Of a stretch of 64,000 bases of DNA, positions 23,971 to 31,788 are shown piece after piece; position 1 is the stretch's first letter; every line of letters begins with the position of its first letter. Below the pieces are notes generated by a model, which ran no database searches, was not told the DNA's origin, and saw only the letters and a list, made by a program, of their open reading frames with translations. Position numbers and translations under genes: made by a program. Source of the DNA: Enterocloster lavalensis (lineage in GTDB: Bacteria; Bacillota; Clostridia; Lachnospirales; Lachnospiraceae); the NCBI RefSeq assembly GCF_902364025.1, contig NZ_CABJCG010000001.1, forward strand, positions 62,001 to 126,000. The letters are read 5' to 3'.

Positions 23971-24525
23971 ATGAAAATGGAACCTTTATTCTGCATCCGT
24001 ATGGTATTGGATGAGTCCGTGTTGCGGGAGTTCGCGGCACGGAATATGCAAGCGGACAGAGACGGTTTTAAACGGATGAAATTTAAAATAGCCGGTTTTC
24101 TGATCGCACTTCTGTTGATCGGCATCGTGACCAGGGATCCGGGCAGAACACTGCTTACGGGAGGGGTCGCTGTCGCTGCTTTGGCAGTTCTGGAGAGAAA
24201 GCAGCGCTCGCAGAAGGGACAGCGGGAGGAATTCGAGCGTCAGGTGAATTGGATGAAACAGCATCTGGCTCCCGGGGAACTGGGTTCAGAAACGGTCTAC
24301 TGCTTTCTGGAACAGGAGATGACCTGGGACAATGAAAGGAGCAGGGGGAAGCTGGACTATTCTTTGATCCAAAATGTGGTGGAGACGGAACAGGGATTTT
24401 TCGTAACTGTGGAGAAGGCCAGGCGGCTCTTTTTCTGGAAAACTGCTTTTACAGCAGGCGACCCTCAGGCGTTCCGGGAATTTTTGGAGCAGAGAAGTTC
24501 CGGCGCTGCCCGGTTTGGAAAGTAA
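23971..24525 (+). CDS. Second YcxB-like membrane protein
   Basis: 184 aa. Same layout as its neighbour: short N-terminal part, two hydrophobic stretches (about residues 38-52 and 56-70), then a YcxB-type domain with SLIQNVVETEQGFFVTVEK and LFFWKTAFTAGDPQAF. The second ATG (23977) is an alternative start. It begins 3 nt after the previous stop, so the pair is co-transcribed and may form a heteromer. Function unknown. Confidence 0.7.
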   Translation: MKMEPLFCIRMVLDESVLREFAARNMQADRDGFKRMKFKIAGFLIALLLIGIVTRDPGRTLLTGGVAVAALAVLERKQRSQKGQREEFERQVNWMKQHLAPGELGSETVYCFLEQEMTWDNERSRGKLDYSLIQNVVETEQGFFVTVEKARRLFFWKTAFTAGDPQAFREFLEQRSSGAARFGK

Positions 24526-24590
24526 AGGAGGAGCTGCCGCTGTTGCGCCTGCGGGAACATCTGGGATGGGATAGGCCGCGCCGGAGCCGA

Positions 24591-24741
24591 TGTATCTGGC
24601 TCCGGCGTTGGGATGGGCGGAATATGTGGTTCCGGTGCCGCGGTGGGCGGTATAACATAGTTCCGGTACCGCGACAGGCTGATTACGAGGCTCCAGCGCT
24701 ATGACAGGCGGACAGATACGGCTACCGCATCGCGGCAGACC
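24591..24741. repeat. Five copies of a degenerate 30-bp tandem repeat
   Basis: Units begin near 24591, 24621, 24651 (31 bp), 24682 and 24712. Shared core: GG(C/T)TCCGG(C/T) followed about 10 nt later by GGGCGG or CAGGCGG. The first unit overlaps a perfect 10-bp hairpin (CGCCGGAGCC 24579-24588 / GGCTCCGGCG 24598-24607). It fills the gap between two convergent operons and has no open frame. Confidence 0.65.
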
Positions 24742-24763
24742 AATAGAATCTGCGCCTCCGTCT

Positions 24764-25840
24764 CTATTTTACAGAGTATTCCACTCCGTCCACAGAGATG
24801 GACTTGACCTGATCCAGACGGATGATCCGCCCGAATTCAGCGGCCAGCACTACCTTGCCGTCCGGATTGCGCATCCCATAGGTGGTGACCACCAGCGGCC
24901 CGGAGGTTGGATCGTCGCTGATCACGGCGCTGCCGCCGCCAAGGACGGTTCCATCGTCACTGGAGTCAAAAGACATGGAGGAAATCAGTTCCTCATGGCT
25001 CCCATCAAGGAAGATGATGTCCACAGACGGCGCAGGAAGTCCTCCGGCGGCTTCTTTCTCGGAACCGATCAAAAGCGCTCCTAAAGGCGAGATCTGGATG
25101 GACTCGACCGTCAGATTGCCATCAATGTCCTGACCGATATCCAGCTGCCTGGCGGCCGTGGTGCTTTCCACTTTGGCATCCAGAGACAGTCCGCCCATTT
25201 CCTGGGACAGGGATAATTTTAGATCCCAACCAGTGCAATTTTCCAGGGAATCCAGCTGTAGATGATAAAAATGACGGTTTTCAGTGGAAAATTCTTCCAG
25301 CTCACTGCAAGTGTAGGAGAGGGCAGCCTCGTGTTCGGCGGAACTGTTGGAGGTGAGCTTTGTGTCGAACAAGTCAATGGGCTCATGGTCAAAGGTGTTT
25401 GCCTTTGCTTCACCGGACAACGCCTTCAGCGAGACGATCAGATTGATCTTGTAACCGTCGGTCAGCATGCTCTCCAGCGTCATTTGACGGTCTGAGTCCG
25501 CGGCGGTGATTCCCGGGGACTGGATGTCCTGTTCCACATGTTTGGCCGTGTCCCCGAAAATGGACCGGAAGTAATCAAAACCGCCTGCCAAGGCGAACAC
25601 CGAGGCGGCGAACAGGCAGAATACAGCCGCAATCAATAATATTTTCCAGGTTTTCTTTCTCATAGGTCTCCGTTTCCCGGCCATACCGGCCGCGTTTGTC
25701 TCAATATTCAGCTTTTGAAACACCAGATCTTCAATCCGCTGTCCCGATGGTTTCAAACCGGTTTCATTTTCCACATCCATATCCTCCAGGTAGCGCGGGT
25801 CCAGACGGGAACACAGGTCACTGATTCGGATTTTATCCAT
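24764..25840 (-). CDS. DUF4179-type membrane-anchored anti-sigma-like protein
   Basis: 358 aa from the ATG at 25840 (AAAGGGGGT upstream). A cytoplasmic N-terminal segment (about 1-60), one transmembrane helix (about 64-85, after RRPMRKKTWK) and a large extracellular DUF4179/immunoglobulin-like region. The gene overlaps the end of the ECF-type sigma gene by 8 nt. That architecture and coupling fit an anti-sigma factor, although no zinc-binding ASD motif is seen. The extracellular signal is unknown. Confidence 0.8.
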   Translation of the reverse strand: MDKIRISDLCSRLDPRYLEDMDVENETGLKPSGQRIEDLVFQKLNIETNAAGMAGKRRPMRKKTWKILLIAAVFCLFAASVFALAGGFDYFRSIFGDTAKHVEQDIQSPGITAADSDRQMTLESMLTDGYKINLIVSLKALSGEAKANTFDHEPIDLFDTKLTSNSSAEHEAALSYTCSELEEFSTENRHFYHLQLDSLENCTGWDLKLSLSQEMGGLSLDAKVESTTAARQLDIGQDIDGNLTVESIQISPLGALLIGSEKEAAGGLPAPSVDIIFLDGSHEELISSMSFDSSDDGTVLGGGSAVISDDPTSGPLVVTTYGMRNPDGKVVLAAEFGRIIRLDQVKSISVDGVEYSVK

Positions 25841-26387
25841 GCTGATACCCCCTTTCATCAAAAATTCCCTTTAGCCGTTTCCGGCAGCGGTGCAGTTTGG
25901 TTTTCACGGTGGACGGATTTAATGCCAGCCTTCTGCCGATGGCCTCAATGCGCTCGCCCAGATAATAAAATCGGATAAAGATTTCCCGGTCTGGCTCCCC
26001 GAAGGCTTCCACGGCAGAATTGAGGATTTCCGTCTGCTCTTTTTGGATGGTTAGCTCGTCAGGATTTCCTGCATGGGAAATGGACAGGATGTCGTCGTCA
26101 TAAGCTATAGGGAGCTCCTTTACTCTGCGCAGCCTGCTGTAGGCTGCATTTCGCGCGGTCTGTGCCAGGTAGGGTTTTAGGGGCCGATCCCCCTGCAATC
26201 CGGCGCTGTGACTCCAGACGGACCAAAACACGTCCGCGGCCAGCTCCTCTATGTCCTCAAGGCTGAGAATTCCGCGGGAGATGTTACAAAGTATGGCGGT
26301 GACATAGGGGGTATACTGCCGGATCAGCCCCCTCAGGCCTTCCTCCTCGCGGTTTTTCAATTTCCGAATGATTTCACGGTCATTCAT
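25833..26387 (-). CDS. ECF-type RNA polymerase sigma factor
   Basis: 184 aa from the ATG at 26387, with AAGGAGGATGCC upstream; a 20-codon longer frame lacks a site. Region 2 (YVTAILCNISRGILSLEDIEELAADVF) and region 4 (AIGRRLALNPSTVKTKLHRCRKRLKG) are present. It is coupled to the DUF4179 gene. A sigma-W-like motif upstream (TGAAAC-N16-CGTA) suggests that it transcribes its own operon. Confidence 0.9.
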   Translation of the reverse strand: MNDREIIRKLKNREEEGLRGLIRQYTPYVTAILCNISRGILSLEDIEELAADVFWSVWSHSAGLQGDRPLKPYLAQTARNAAYSRLRRVKELPIAYDDDILSISHAGNPDELTIQKEQTEILNSAVEAFGEPDREIFIRFYYLGERIEAIGRRLALNPSTVKTKLHRCRKRLKGIFDERGYQHG

Positions 26388-26420
26388 GGCATCCTCCTTT
26401 TTTCGTAGTTCACCTAACAG

Positions 26421-26446
26421 TACGCGAATTATAAAAAAAGGTTTCA
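26421..26446 (-). promoter_or_regulatory. Sigma-W-like ECF promoter for the sigma/anti-sigma operon
   Basis: On the minus strand: TGAAAC (26446-26441), exactly 16 nt, CGTA (26424-26421), about 35 nt before the sigma start codon. This matches the B. subtilis sigma-W consensus. A TATAAT also lies inside the spacer, so a sigma-A promoter cannot be excluded. Confidence 0.65.
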
Positions 26447-26520
26447 CGTTCCTGTAACTATATCACAAATTGTGAGAGGTGTCATGAGGGGGACTGGGGC
26501 TGCCGGTGTTTCAAATAATG

Positions 26521-26547
26521 AGTTGACATAAAAATATTATGTAAATT
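26521..26547. repeat. Degenerate copy of the AGTTGACATAA inverted repeat
   Basis: AGTTGACATAAAAATATTATGT matches 21 of 22 bases of the terminator hairpin at 17541. The right arm is decayed (AAATT instead of CAACT) and there is no T run, so it is not a working terminator here. Confidence 0.6.
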
Positions 26548-26635
26548 AGAAAATGAGTCATTGCGGCAGGCAGAAGGTTTGCGGTGATATTTTTACCTGT
26601 TTGATGAAATGGAAACGGTTTAATTCAGTTTGAAC

Positions 26636-26690
26636 TTGACACCTACTGACTGTAGGTGTACACTGGAGTCAGAACCTACAAAATGTAGGT
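26636..26690 (+). promoter_or_regulatory. Promoter with two BlaI-type operators
   Basis: TTGACA (26636-26641), 17 nt, TACACT (26659-26664). Operator 1, ACCTACTGACTGTAGGT (26641-26657), fills the spacer; operator 2, ACCTACAAAATGTAGGT (26674-26690), is a perfect 7-3-7 palindrome over the start of the transcript. Centres are 33 bp apart, about three helical turns, as expected for two BlaI/MecI dimers. Confidence 0.9.
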
Positions 26691-26718
26691 AAATGTGCGG
26701 TGGAGAGGAGTGGGGCAG

Positions 26719-27105
26719 ATGGAACGGGAGACAGCGCTGCCGGAAGCGCAGCTGGAGGTTATGGAAGTTATATGGGATCACGGGGGGAGCGTGATGTTTG
26801 CGGACCTCAGCTCGGAGCTGGAGGCCCGCGGCAAAGAATGGAAGGCAAATACCATTCTGACGCTTTTGGCGCGTCTGGCCGAGCGGGGTATGGTATCTGT
26901 GTGTAAGCGCGGGCGGCTCAACGAGTACGCGGCCCGGATTTCGCGGGAGGACTACCAGCAGATGCAGGCCCGCAGCTTGGTGGACCGGGTGTTCGGCGGC
27001 AGCACAAAGCATCTCATATCCGCCCTTGTGAAACAGGAGTATCTGACAAAAGACGATTACGATGAACTAAAGGAGTTCTGGGAGAAGGGGGGCGGGGAGC
27101 CTTGA
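26719..27105 (+). CDS. BlaI/MecI-type transcriptional repressor
   Basis: 128 aa from the ATG at 26719 (GGAGAGGAG at 26702-26710). A winged helix begins near LPEAQLEVMEVIWDHG and continues to the recognition part KANTILTLLARLAERGMVS; a C-terminal dimerisation and cleavage region follows. Two palindromic operators overlap its promoter, so it is autoregulated. It overlaps the next gene, a BlaR1-like protease, by 4 nt. In this family the partner inactivates the repressor by proteolysis. Confidence 0.93.
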   Translation: MERETALPEAQLEVMEVIWDHGGSVMFADLSSELEARGKEWKANTILTLLARLAERGMVSVCKRGRLNEYAARISREDYQQMQARSLVDRVFGGSTKHLISALVKQEYLTKDDYDELKEFWEKGGGEP

Positions 27106-29198
27106 ATCATTGGATGAGCATCCTTTTGAGCCTGTCGTTGTCCGGCGTGGTCCTTACGCTGGTTCTGCTGGCGCTTACCCGGCTTCTGGGACGCCGTCTG
27201 GGGCGCAGATGGCAGTATTATGTCTGGGGGATTGTGGTGCTGCGGCTCCTGCTCCCTATTCCAGGGCCGGGCGTTCTGCCTGCAATGCCTCTGCCCCAGG
27301 CGGGAACGTTTGGGGAGCAGCAGAAAACGGCGGTTGAGGTGGAAACGGCCGCTGGGGTGGAAAAAGTGGCGGAGCTGGAAGCGGCTGAAAAATCGATGTC
27401 TGCCGGGATACTGGATAAGACCGGTCGGCCTGTGCCTGCTGGGATATCGGATTACACCAATTCGTCTGTGCCCGCCGGGATATCAGATCACAGCGGCCAA
27501 TCTATGCCCACCCCACCGTCTCCTGTTCCACAATCCGCAGCCTGGCCCTTGGCGGGCGGCGTCCCGGACGGCGGATTCATTCCGGCGGGCACCATGGCGG
27601 CTCTGAGCGCGCTGCTGCCGGGAATCTGGCTGGCCGCTGCCGTGGCCATGTTTGGGAAAAAGCTTTGGAATTACAGGCGGGCGCTGAATCTGCTGCATCG
27701 GAATGGGAACAAAACGGAGGCATTTCGGGAGGCACTGTCCGTCGCGTGCCGGGATTGCGGGCTGAAACGCTTACCGCAGATATGGATCAGTCCCTGCGTC
27801 TCATCCCCCGCGGCTGTGGGATTGTTTCAGCCTATGATCGCAGTGCCTTTGGATTTTTCGCCGGATCAGGCCTACTATGTATTCCTGCACGAGGCAACTC
27901 ATATCCGAAGGTGGGATGCGCTCTACAAGTGGACGGTGGAAATTGCCGTGTGCGTACACTGGTTTAATCCGGTTGTCCGGGTGCTGCGAAAAGAGATTGC
28001 CCGCGCATGTGAGCTGTCCTGCGACGAGGCGGTGATCCGGCGTTTGGACGGGGAGCGCAAGCGCATTTACGGGAACGTCCTCTTAGATACGCTGCGGTCT
28101 CATATTGCGCCGTCCGGCGCGGAGATGGCGCTGCCGCTCAGTGAGAACGCGAAATGGATGAAAGAGAGACTGGGAGAGATTATGGGATTTAAAAGGAGAA
28201 GCAGGGGCAGCGCCCTTGCGGCCGCGGCAGTGTCCGCCGTGTTGGCGGGGGCCGCGCTGCTGTGCGGATTTGCGCCGCCTCAGAACGACGGAAAAGCGGT
28301 GAATGCGGTGAATGTTTCCGGGAAGGAGCCGGAGCAGCGGCAGAAGAAAAAAAATGCGGAAAATACGGCTGTGCAGCAGCCGGAGGCCGGAGACGGAGAA
28401 CGCACGATCATCGATGACAGCGAAATCAAGCGCCGTGCCGACCAGACCAGTCTGCAGGAGAAACTGATCTGGAAAAATGAGTATATCGTGGCATTGGCCT
28501 GGAATGTGGACCCTGCGCAGTACGGCGTGAAGCGGGAAGTCGCCGGAAAAACGGTATGTTACGGCAAAAAGACGGTTCAGTACGCAGACGACCGGGCGGT
28601 GACCGAGGCGGTGCGTCAGGCGATTGAGCTGGAGACCGGGAAACCAAAAGGGGTTCCGCCGGAGGAACTGGTGCTGCTTTTGGCCGACGGTCCCTTTGAG
28701 GGTACGGCCGATGAATTGGCTCTGCAGTTTTACCGGGAACACAACCTGTTGTATTTCACGGCTGTGATCGACGAGGCGGGAGAGGACACATGGACCTCCA
28801 TTCTGGAACAGTCCTACGAGGGCGGAGAGATGGAATACTTCGCGATGGTTAACGACAAAAAGGGCGGTAAAATGGAGGTCAAAAAACGGGAGCTGGCAAG
28901 GCGGGCTGCCCGGGATGGAAAAACAGAATTTTTCGCAGTCCTGTCATCCGAATTGACGGAGGAGGAACTGGGGGCGTACGCTCTGGAAGCCTATGAAGGT
29001 CAGAATATGGAGATTTTCTATATGGCGGCCACGGGGCTGAACTCCCAGCAGGCGGATTTAATCGCCGAACGAGCCTATGAGGCGGACCGGACTGAATATA
29101 TATTTGCAGTGATCCCACGGATGAGCGAGGAGCAGCGCAGCGCGCTGCGGGAGCGGGCGAAAAAGGATGGGAGAGATGAGCTGGGCTATCTCTTTTAA
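27102..29198 (+). CDS. BlaR1/MecR1-type M56 metalloprotease sensor with novel C-terminal region
   Basis: 698 aa with a TTG start overlapping the blaI-type stop codon. Membrane helices near 5-25, 38-58 and 175-195 surround a low-complexity insert (about 90-150) with near-repeats of PAGISDYTNSS type. The M56 zinc protease motif is His263-Glu264-x2-His267 (LHEATH). A fourth membrane helix (about 372-394) leads to an outer region. That region lacks a penicillin-binding (SxxK/SxN) domain and instead has about four helical repeats of roughly 32 residues rich in E, A, F and Y. The signal is therefore probably not a beta-lactam. Confidence 0.85.
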   Translation: MNHWMSILLSLSLSGVVLTLVLLALTRLLGRRLGRRWQYYVWGIVVLRLLLPIPGPGVLPAMPLPQAGTFGEQQKTAVEVETAAGVEKVAELEAAEKSMSAGILDKTGRPVPAGISDYTNSSVPAGISDHSGQSMPTPPSPVPQSAAWPLAGGVPDGGFIPAGTMAALSALLPGIWLAAAVAMFGKKLWNYRRALNLLHRNGNKTEAFREALSVACRDCGLKRLPQIWISPCVSSPAAVGLFQPMIAVPLDFSPDQAYYVFLHEATHIRRWDALYKWTVEIAVCVHWFNPVVRVLRKEIARACELSCDEAVIRRLDGERKRIYGNVLLDTLRSHIAPSGAEMALPLSENAKWMKERLGEIMGFKRRSRGSALAAAAVSAVLAGAALLCGFAPPQNDGKAVNAVNVSGKEPEQRQKKKNAENTAVQQPEAGDGERTIIDDSEIKRRADQTSLQEKLIWKNEYIVALAWNVDPAQYGVKREVAGKTVCYGKKTVQYADDRAVTEAVRQAIELETGKPKGVPPEELVLLLADGPFEGTADELALQFYREHNLLYFTAVIDEAGEDTWTSILEQSYEGGEMEYFAMVNDKKGGKMEVKKRELARRAARDGKTEFFAVLSSELTEEELGAYALEAYEGQNMEIFYMAATGLNSQQADLIAERAYEADRTEYIFAVIPRMSEEQRSALRERAKKDGRDELGYLF

Positions 29199-29310
29199 AA
29201 GGAGACAGAGAACGTGATCGAATCTCGCCTTTTATCCTGATAAGAGGAAAACGTGACAGGTGCGGCTTTATGGTATAAGGCGGCAATCCCAAACGTTTTC
29301 AGGCCATAAA

Positions 29311-29368
29311 AAAGCCAGGGAGCAACACAGAGACGGAAATGTCCTGCTTTTGCTCCCTGGCTTTATTT
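29311..29368. terminator. Bidirectional terminator between the BlaR1-like gene and deoC
   Basis: AAAGCCAGGGAGCA (29311-29324) and TGCTCCCTGGCTTT (29351-29364) form a perfect 14-bp stem with A- and T-rich flanks on both sides. Confidence 0.9.
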
Positions 29369-30069
29369 TATACGCAGCTGCTCTCGAGGCGCTGCACCTC
29401 CTGAAAAATATCCCTCACCGTGCGCACACCGATGCCGAATCGGTTGCAGCCCTCCGCGTACATGGAAAGTAAGGTGTCCAGGGAGCGCACGCCGCCGGCC
29501 GCTTTGATCTTTGCGGCGGACCCAATGGTTTTGCGGATTAATTTGATGTGTTCCACCGTGGTGGGGGAAGGCCCCCAGCCGGTTCCGGTTTTAATATAGC
29601 TGGCGCCGGCCTCAACGCAGAGATTGCTGGCCCGCGTGATCAATTCATCGTCCAGGTAGCAAACCTCCAGAATCGTTTTCACCGGGATCCCGGCTGCGGC
29701 ATCAATGACTGCCTTCACGTCGCTCTTGACATACTCATACATCCCGGACTTTAATGCCGCTACATTGATGACCATGTCGAGCTCCCGGCAGCCCAGGGCG
29801 ATCAATTCCCTGGCGGTCCTCACCTTGGCGCTGGTCGTCTCCGCGCCGGAGGGAAAACCGACCACACCGGTGACTACGGTCCCGGTGACAGATTTCAGCT
29901 TCCCGATGGTATATTCCGTCGCCCAGGGCATGGGACTGGCGCAGATACAGTTATGTTTTGCCACGATTTCAATCATCTCATCGATTTCCTGAATTGCACA
30001 GTCCGTCTTTACGGTGCTGACATCAATATACTGCCCCAGATGATCCAACTCAAGACCTTTATAAATCAT
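29368..30069 (-). CDS. deoC: Deoxyribose-phosphate aldolase family protein
   Basis: 233 aa from the ATG at 30069 (GGAGGTGGAGA upstream). Class I aldolase barrel with Asp98 (CRELDMVINV), Schiff-base Lys160 (ASYIKTGTGW) and Lys189 (AKIKAAGGVR). DeoC cleaves 2-deoxyribose 5-phosphate to glyceraldehyde 3-phosphate and acetaldehyde. Divergent from the FGGY kinase gene and sharing GntR-type operators with it, so it may act on a different phosphorylated sugar in this locus. Length and core match the family. Confidence 0.92.
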   Translation of the reverse strand: MIYKGLELDHLGQYIDVSTVKTDCAIQEIDEMIEIVAKHNCICASPMPWATEYTIGKLKSVTGTVVTGVVGFPSGAETTSAKVRTARELIALGCRELDMVINVAALKSGMYEYVKSDVKAVIDAAAGIPVKTILEVCYLDDELITRASNLCVEAGASYIKTGTGWGPSPTTVEHIKLIRKTIGSAAKIKAAGGVRSLDTLLSMYAEGCNRFGIGVRTVRDIFQEVQRLESSCV

Positions 30070-30081
30070 TCTCCACCTCCA

Positions 30082-30130
30082 AAGATAGTTATCTATATCC
30101 AAATATACCCGAAATCATCTTACAAATCAA
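30082..30130 (-). promoter_or_regulatory. deoC promoter and GntR-type operator O1
   Basis: On the minus strand TTGATT (30130-30125), 17 nt, TATATT (30107-30102). Operator AAGATAGTTATCTA (30082-30095) lies just downstream, over the expected transcript start. Confidence 0.8.
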
Positions 30131-30136
30131 GAGGGA

Positions 30137-30165
30137 TTGACAAAAGATAATTATCTTTGTATAAT
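30137..30165 (+). promoter_or_regulatory. FGGY kinase promoter with operator O2 in the spacer
   Basis: TTGACA (30137-30142), 17 nt, TATAAT (30160-30165): a consensus promoter. The spacer is filled by the 16-bp perfect palindrome AAAGATAATTATCTTT (30143-30158), so a bound repressor would block RNA polymerase directly. Confidence 0.92.
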
Positions 30166-30189
30166 TTACATGAAAGGAGAGGTAAAAAT

Positions 30190-31692
30190 ATGGTGATTAT
30201 TGCATACGATCTGGGGACCGGAGGTGTGAAGGCCGCTTTATACGATGATTCCTTAAAAGTGCTGGCGAAATCCTTTATGGAATACCGCACCTATTTTCCA
30301 GGGTCGGGGCTGCACGAGCAGAAACCATCAGACTGGTGGAACGGGGTGGTGGAGAGCACGAAACAGCTGCTGGCTGCGTCGCACACAGACCCGCAAGCTG
30401 TGGGCGCGGTGGCTATTTCAGGCCAGAGCCTGACGGCGATTCCCGTGGACGGCAGCGGAGCCGCGCTTTTGGAACGGGTTCCCATCTGGTCCGACGGGAG
30501 GGCAAAGGATGAGGCGAGGCGTTTTTTTGAAACGGTGGACGAGGAACTATGGTATATGACTACGGGAAACGGTTTCCCGGCACACTGTTATACGATCTTT
30601 AAGCTGATGTGGATGAAAGCCCATCAGAGTGAAGTGTTCTCAAACATGAAGCACGTATTGGGCTCCAAAGATTATATCAACTACAGAATGACGGGGAAAA
30701 TCCTGACCGACCACTCCTATGCCTCAGGGACCGGCGGCTACAATCTGAAGGAGGCGCGCTATCAGGAGGAATTCTGGGACGCTGCGGGAATCGATATGGA
30801 CCTCCTGCCAAAGATTGTTCCCTCGGACACAGTGGTGGGATATTTGACGGAGCAGGCGGCAAGGGAGCTGGGGCTGACAACGAAAACTGCGGTGATAGCG
30901 GGCGGTGTGGATAACGCCTGTATGGCCCTTGGCGCCACCGGCATCCGGGACGGGGCTGCGTACATATCCCTCGGTTCCTCCAGCTGGGTTCCGGTGACGG
31001 CCTGCCTGCCGGTGCTGGACTTTAAAACCAGACCCTATGTATTCGCCCACATCGAGCCGGGAATGTACACTTCAGCTTATTCAATCTTTGCGGGCGGGAG
31101 CTCCCTGCGGTGGGTTCGGGACAATCTGTTTGCAGAATTCGGACCCCAGGCATACGGGGAGATCGACCGTCTGGCCCAAAGCGCTCCGGTGGGTGCGAAC
31201 GGAATCCTGTTCAATCCCAGCCTTGCGGGGGGAACCTCCCAGGATAAGAGTGTAAACATCCAGGGGGCATTTGTGGGACTCTCGCTGCTCAACAACCGGG
31301 CGGATCTGGCCAGGTCTGTTCTGGAGGGGATCGCGCTGAATCTGAAGCAGTCGATCACCTATTTGCAGCGGAAGGTCCAAATGGAGGATGAGATTCTGAT
31401 CTGCGGAGGCGGCAGCAAAAGCGCCGTTTGGCTGCAGATGTTTGCCGATATACTGGACGTGAGAGTGTTAAAGACGAACATCGACCAGGATGCGGCCTCG
31501 CTGGGGGCGGCCGCCATAGCCGCCAAAGGGATGAAACGGATCGGTAGCTACCAGGTGATTGACGGCATTCACCGGCGGGAGGCGTGCTACAGTCCGGACC
31601 GGGCTGTCTCGGAACAATATAAGGCTGTGGCAAAACGGTTCAACTATCTGGCGGAAGTTCTGAGCGAATTTGGGGATTACTGCGGCGTATAA
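30190..31692 (+). CDS. FGGY-family carbohydrate kinase (xylulokinase-like)
   Basis: 500 aa from the ATG at 30190 (AAAGGAGAGG upstream). Actin-like fold: phosphate 1 loop YDLGTGGVKAA at residue 6 on, ISGQS and GGGSKS adenosine-side motif near residue 405, and a DQDAASLGAAAIA C-terminal element. FGGY kinases phosphorylate pentoses, polyols or related sugars. The nearest recognisable type is xylulokinase, but the substrate is uncertain. Operator O2 sits in its promoter. A terminator follows, so it is transcribed alone. Confidence 0.9.
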   Translation: MVIIAYDLGTGGVKAALYDDSLKVLAKSFMEYRTYFPGSGLHEQKPSDWWNGVVESTKQLLAASHTDPQAVGAVAISGQSLTAIPVDGSGAALLERVPIWSDGRAKDEARRFFETVDEELWYMTTGNGFPAHCYTIFKLMWMKAHQSEVFSNMKHVLGSKDYINYRMTGKILTDHSYASGTGGYNLKEARYQEEFWDAAGIDMDLLPKIVPSDTVVGYLTEQAARELGLTTKTAVIAGGVDNACMALGATGIRDGAAYISLGSSSWVPVTACLPVLDFKTRPYVFAHIEPGMYTSAYSIFAGGSSLRWVRDNLFAEFGPQAYGEIDRLAQSAPVGANGILFNPSLAGGTSQDKSVNIQGAFVGLSLLNNRADLARSVLEGIALNLKQSITYLQRKVQMEDEILICGGGSKSAVWLQMFADILDVRVLKTNIDQDAASLGAAAIAAKGMKRIGSYQVIDGIHRREACYSPDRAVSEQYKAVAKRFNYLAEVLSEFGDYCGV

Positions 31693-31710
31693 TGACTTCC
31701 AAACGCTGAA

Positions 31711-31748
31711 AAACCTCCCCGGAGCCATGTCGGTTCCGGGGAGGTTTT
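31711..31748. terminator. Bidirectional terminator between the kinase and gntR genes
   Basis: AAACCTCCCCGGA (31711-31723) pairs with TTCCGGGGAGGTTTT (31734-31748), with A and T runs on either side for both converging genes. Confidence 0.92.
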
Positions 31749-31788
31749 GCTAAATAAAGGTTGGCCGCGCCGTGGCCAAAGACGCTTG

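Noticed and set aside
29368..30069. DeoC as part of nucleoside salvage
   Set aside because: No deoxyribomutase or nucleoside phosphorylase is nearby, and its operator ties it to the sugar locus instead.
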